This document shows, piece by piece, positions 61,396 to 64,000 of a DNA stretch of 64,000 nt. The translations under genes were made by a program, and so were the position numbers. The stretch spans positions 62,001 through 126,000 of the forward strand of contig USLU01000004.1 of assembly GCA_900555635.1 (NCBI GenBank), given 5' to 3'. Below the pieces are notes generated by a model. It was not told where the DNA came from. It worked only from the letters and a program-made list of their open reading frames with translations, and made no database searches. How positions within the stretch are numbered: position 1 is the stretch's first letter; each line of letters opens with the position of its first letter. Origin of the DNA: an uncultured Bacteroides sp. (GTDB lineage: Bacteria; Bacteroidota; Bacteroidia; Bacteroidales; Bacteroidaceae).

Positions 61396-62982
61396 TTAAT
61401 AGTTCGGATTCTGAGTAAGCTGCGGAACTCCGTCCACTGTGCTTACATCTACTTCATCCCGAGGAATAGGCAGACGTCTGTGTTTGCCTACAACGAAATT
61501 GTTGAAGTCTTTATCACGAGCTTTCAGTTCATCGATACCTGCCTGAGAATCGAGCAAGCCCCAACGCTTCAAGTCCGCCCAACGCCAGCCTTCAAAGCAA
61601 AGTTCCAGAGAACGTTCCATCTGAAGACGTTTGAGGAAGGCATCCTTTGAGCTCAGGCAATCTTTCCACTGACTATCTTTCAACTTAGCCAATCCGGCAC
61701 GCTCTCTTACTTTATCTACGTAAACAGCAGCATCGGCAATAGGAGCATTTGTTTCTGCCAGACATTCGGCATAGTTCATCAAGATGTCGGCATAACGCAT
61801 GATGCGATAGTTGTTGCGGGCAAAATAGTCTTCACGTTCGCGATAGTAGGAAGTATTGTACTTACGGATGTAGCAATCTTCCGGATTCTGTCCCCATTCG
61901 TCAAACCATTGCGAAGCATCTGCATTGGCATAATATTTCTTAGATTGATCAGGGAAATCATCACCGAAATGTTTGTAGAGAATGCTATGGTATAAACGCA
62001 AGTCATTTCTGCCATCTACTCTTCTCTCTTTCAAAAATTCATCTACCAACCAGCGACGTGCTTTTCCGTCACCCCAGCCTGTACCATGGTCACCGCCGGG
62101 AGCATAAAACTGTGTACGTTGGAAGCCGAATGCCATGCTGACATCATTGCCTGTGCCGCCTTTATTCTGATCGTCAAACTGAATTTCGAAGATACCTTCC
62201 TTATTGTTTTCATTCAGATCGGTGAAGTTGTCTTCACGGTTATCCAGCAGTCCATACAAAGTACCTTCTTTGTCAATCAGCCATTGCAACTGTTCCTTTG
62301 CCTTGTCAAATTTGCGTTGTTGCATGTATGCTTTGCCCAGCAAGGCTTTGGCTGCGCCTTTAGTGGCACGTCCCAGGTTGGCGGCATCCCAGGATTCGGG
62401 CAAGTTGTTCATGGCGAATGTCAAATCTTTCTCTACCTGATCCCAGATCTCCTGCTCGGAAGCATCCTTAGGAATATAGGTGGCATCTTTAGGTTCCAGA
62501 GGCATGGTTCCTTTATCCCACAACAAGTTTACTTGAAAATACCACAGGGCGCGCAGGAAAGAGGCTTGTGCCAACACTTGATTCTTGGTGGTTTCGTCCA
62601 TTTCAATCTTAGGCACATTGGCCAGTACTTGATTGCAACGGAAAATACCTACGTAGAAATGCTCCCAATGCACAGTGTTGCCTTCATAAAAGTTATAGTT
62701 GTTATAGAGGAAGCGTGTCCAATCGCCCAATTCAATCCAAGGAGAGGAGCTCCAACCTTCATCTGAAGTTAAATCGTAGCGGAAAGAAAGCCAGCGCATC
62801 CAGGTACCCTCTTTATAAAGGAAGCTGTAGCAAGCATTCACTCCGGCAGTAGCATCTTCGGGTTTATTCCAATAAGTATCATTGGTCGCTTCATTGGGAT
62901 TATCGATATCCAATAAATTTGAGTTGCATCCGGTGCACAAGGTCAAGGCACCTGCAAGTATTAATCCATATATCTTTTTCAT
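61396..62982 (-). CDS. SusD/RagB-like glycan-binding lipoprotein
   Basis: A 528-residue lipoprotein (MKKIYGLILAGALTLCTGCN) of the SusD family. Typical parts are LLDIDNPNEATNDTYWNKPE at the mature N-terminus, the TPR-like ASFLRALWYFQVNLLWDKGT, ATKGAAKALLGKAYMQQRKF, and the C-terminal signature QMERSLELCFEGWRWADLKR followed by RRLPIPRDEVD. It binds oligosaccharides at the surface and closes on the SusC barrel. The gene follows susC after 22 bp. It is followed by the terminator hairpin. The ligand is probably the arabinose- and rhamnose-containing glycan cut by the downstream GH43 and GH78 enzymes. Confidence 0.96.
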   Translation of the reverse strand: MKKIYGLILAGALTLCTGCNSNLLDIDNPNEATNDTYWNKPEDATAGVNACYSFLYKEGTWMRWLSFRYDLTSDEGWSSSPWIELGDWTRFLYNNYNFYEGNTVHWEHFYVGIFRCNQVLANVPKIEMDETTKNQVLAQASFLRALWYFQVNLLWDKGTMPLEPKDATYIPKDASEQEIWDQVEKDLTFAMNNLPESWDAANLGRATKGAAKALLGKAYMQQRKFDKAKEQLQWLIDKEGTLYGLLDNREDNFTDLNENNKEGIFEIQFDDQNKGGTGNDVSMAFGFQRTQFYAPGGDHGTGWGDGKARRWLVDEFLKERRVDGRNDLRLYHSILYKHFGDDFPDQSKKYYANADASQWFDEWGQNPEDCYIRKYNTSYYREREDYFARNNYRIMRYADILMNYAECLAETNAPIADAAVYVDKVRERAGLAKLKDSQWKDCLSSKDAFLKRLQMERSLELCFEGWRWADLKRWGLLDSQAGIDELKARDKDFNNFVVGKHRRLPIPRDEVDVSTVDGVPQLTQNPNY

Positions 62983-63004
62983 AATTTCTAAACTGAGTTA
63001 TTAG

Positions 63005-64000
63005 TTAAAAGGTCAAATCCAATCCAAACATAACTGAACGGGTATTAGGATAGGCATAGCCGTCCGTTCCAATGTTCCATACGGAATTCACTCCCTTGAA
63101 GTCGGGGTCCAATCCTGAATAGCCGGTGATGGTAAGCAGGTTGCTGCCTGTAGCAAACAAACGCAGTTTCTCAACACCTAAGTTGGTCAGCCATCTTTGT
63201 TTGAAGTTATATCCGATAGAGATATTCTTCATACGGAAGTAAGAACCATTCTCCAGGAAGCGGTCTGAATCGCCACTGTTACGGGCATCACCGTAGATGA
63301 TACGCGGAGTATTGGAATTGGGATTCACCTGATAAGGTTCTTCACCTTTCTCGAAGCGGATATAGTTGGAGTTGTCTGAGAACAGACGTCCTTGCCAACG
63401 AGATACATTGTATATCTTATTACCGAACTGACCATTCCACATCATACTGAAATCAAAATTCTTCCACTCTGCATTGAACACAAGTGACAGTTGCATTTTA
63501 GCCCAAGGACTACCACACCAGTCACGGTCGGCATCTGTGATTTCTCCGTTGTCATCCGTATCAATATACTTAACGTCTCCTAATTGCGGACGTTTTCCTT
63601 CAATCATAATCGGTTTGCCACTTGATGTTACATAATTATCAATCTGTTCTTGTGTCTTAAAGATACCATCCGTTTTCTTCAGATAGAATTCAGCCAAAGA
63701 TCTGCCCGGCTTTGTTCTGGCCTGGCCTGAGTCGATAAAGTCTTTTTTACTTCCATCACGTCCCAGGCTTAATACCTCATTGTCCATGGTGGTCAGGTTC
63801 AATAAAGCGCTATACTTGAAGTCCGATATCTGATCTCTCCAACCCAATGTAACTTCAAAGCCCTTGTTGCGCAAGCTGGCTGCGTTCTTCCAAGGAGATC
63901 CTCCTTGGTTACCTGTAGAAATGGCAATCGGAGTCTCGGCCAATACATCACTGGTTTTCGAATTGTAGTATTCGGCGCTAAGCGTCAGGCGTTGGTTCAG
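63005..64000 (-). CDS. SusC-like TonB-dependent transporter, N-terminus beyond the window
   Basis: The frame is open from the stop at 63005 to the right edge (332 codons), so this is the C-terminal third of a SusC barrel. The frame continues upstream of 63943 as LNQRLTLSAEYYNSKTSDVL, which shows that the TTG there is not a real start. Barrel features include TTMDNEVLSLGRDGSKKDF, GDVKYIDTDDNGEITDADRD (a calcium-binding-like loop common in SusC), SIGYNFKQRWLTNLGVEKLR and the C-terminal strand RSVMFGLDLTF ending in Phe. It pairs with the SusD encoded 22 bp downstream. The plug and regulatory domains lie outside the window. Confidence 0.94.
   Translation of the reverse strand: MNQRLTLSAEYYNSKTSDVLAETPIAISTGNQGGSPWKNAASLRNKGFEVTLGWRDQISDFKYSALLNLTTMDNEVLSLGRDGSKKDFIDSGQARTKPGRSLAEFYLKKTDGIFKTQEQIDNYVTSSGKPIMIEGKRPQLGDVKYIDTDDNGEITDADRDWCGSPWAKMQLSLVFNAEWKNFDFSMMWNGQFGNKIYNVSRWQGRLFSDNSNYIRFEKGEEPYQVNPNSNTPRIIYGDARNSGDSDRFLENGSYFRMKNISIGYNFKQRWLTNLGVEKLRLFATGSNLLTITGYSGLDPDFKGVNSVWNIGTDGYAYPNTRSVMFGLDLTF

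Noticed and set aside
62086..62766. 226-codon plus-strand frame
   Set aside because: Antisense shadow of the SusD gene; the hydrophobic content follows from the complementary codons.
63005..63943. complete small protein starting at a TTG at 63943
   Set aside because: The frame continues upstream to the window edge as SusC barrel sequence, so the TTG is an internal Leu codon.

Overview
The window looks like chromosome of a gut Bacteroides or a close relative. Three SusC/SusD pairs are present, many secreted and lipoprotein glycoside hydrolases (GHs) sit around them, and one regulator is a hybrid two-component system (HTCS). Several genes carry the Bacteroides -7 promoter element (TAnnTTTG) at a sensible distance, and no strong Shine-Dalgarno sites are obvious. 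The species cannot be fixed from the sequence alone. No rRNA, tRNA, CRISPR array, transposase or phage gene was seen.

Region 1 (1-19152, all minus strand) is a polysaccharide utilisation locus (PUL). It reads susC, susD and a small lipoprotein, then an unrecognised secreted protein, a TIM-barrel-like hydrolase fused to a formylglycine-generating-enzyme (FGE/SUMF1) domain, a ThuA-like plus (alpha/alpha)6-barrel protein, a GH127-type enzyme, a GH3 enzyme with a PA14 insert, and a second GH127 cut by the left edge. Two GH127-type enzymes with GH3 suggest a substrate containing L-arabinofuranose. The gap upstream of susC holds an unannotated 3' relic of a GH97 gene.

Region 2 (19671-39121) holds two neighbouring catabolic units. 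The first is an AraC regulator followed by an araA-like isomerase, a GH92 alpha-mannosidase and a GH78-like protein, all minus strand, with separate promoters for the regulator and the operon. The second is susC/susD next to an HTCS, with a plus-strand GH172 (DUF2961)-PHP fusion beyond it. The HTCS and the susC promoter are separated by an array of 22-bp repeats.

Region 3 (39146-49265) is a housekeeping island. On the minus strand lie ruvB, a flippase, a DUF389 protein and a dipeptidyl peptidase of the DPP7 type, with an AlkD-like gene upstream. On the plus strand lie an M28 peptidase, a SpmA/SpmB fusion and ybeY.

Region 4 (49412-64000, minus strand) is a second large PUL. It reads susC (cut by the right edge), susD, a strong terminator hairpin, four GH43 enzymes, a classic GH78 rhamnosidase, an unrecognised (alpha/alpha)6 protein and a secreted aldose 1-epimerase. 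The gene set suggests a pectic or arabinan-type glycan carrying rhamnose.

The most unusual signal is a recurring architecture. Three intergenic sites (32003-32181, 49280-49359, 50641-50752) carry direct repeats with a 22-bp period. Each site has its own sequence, and each is combined with inverted copies of the same core. A fourth, similar-looking element sits in frame inside the AlkD-like gene (45707-45785).
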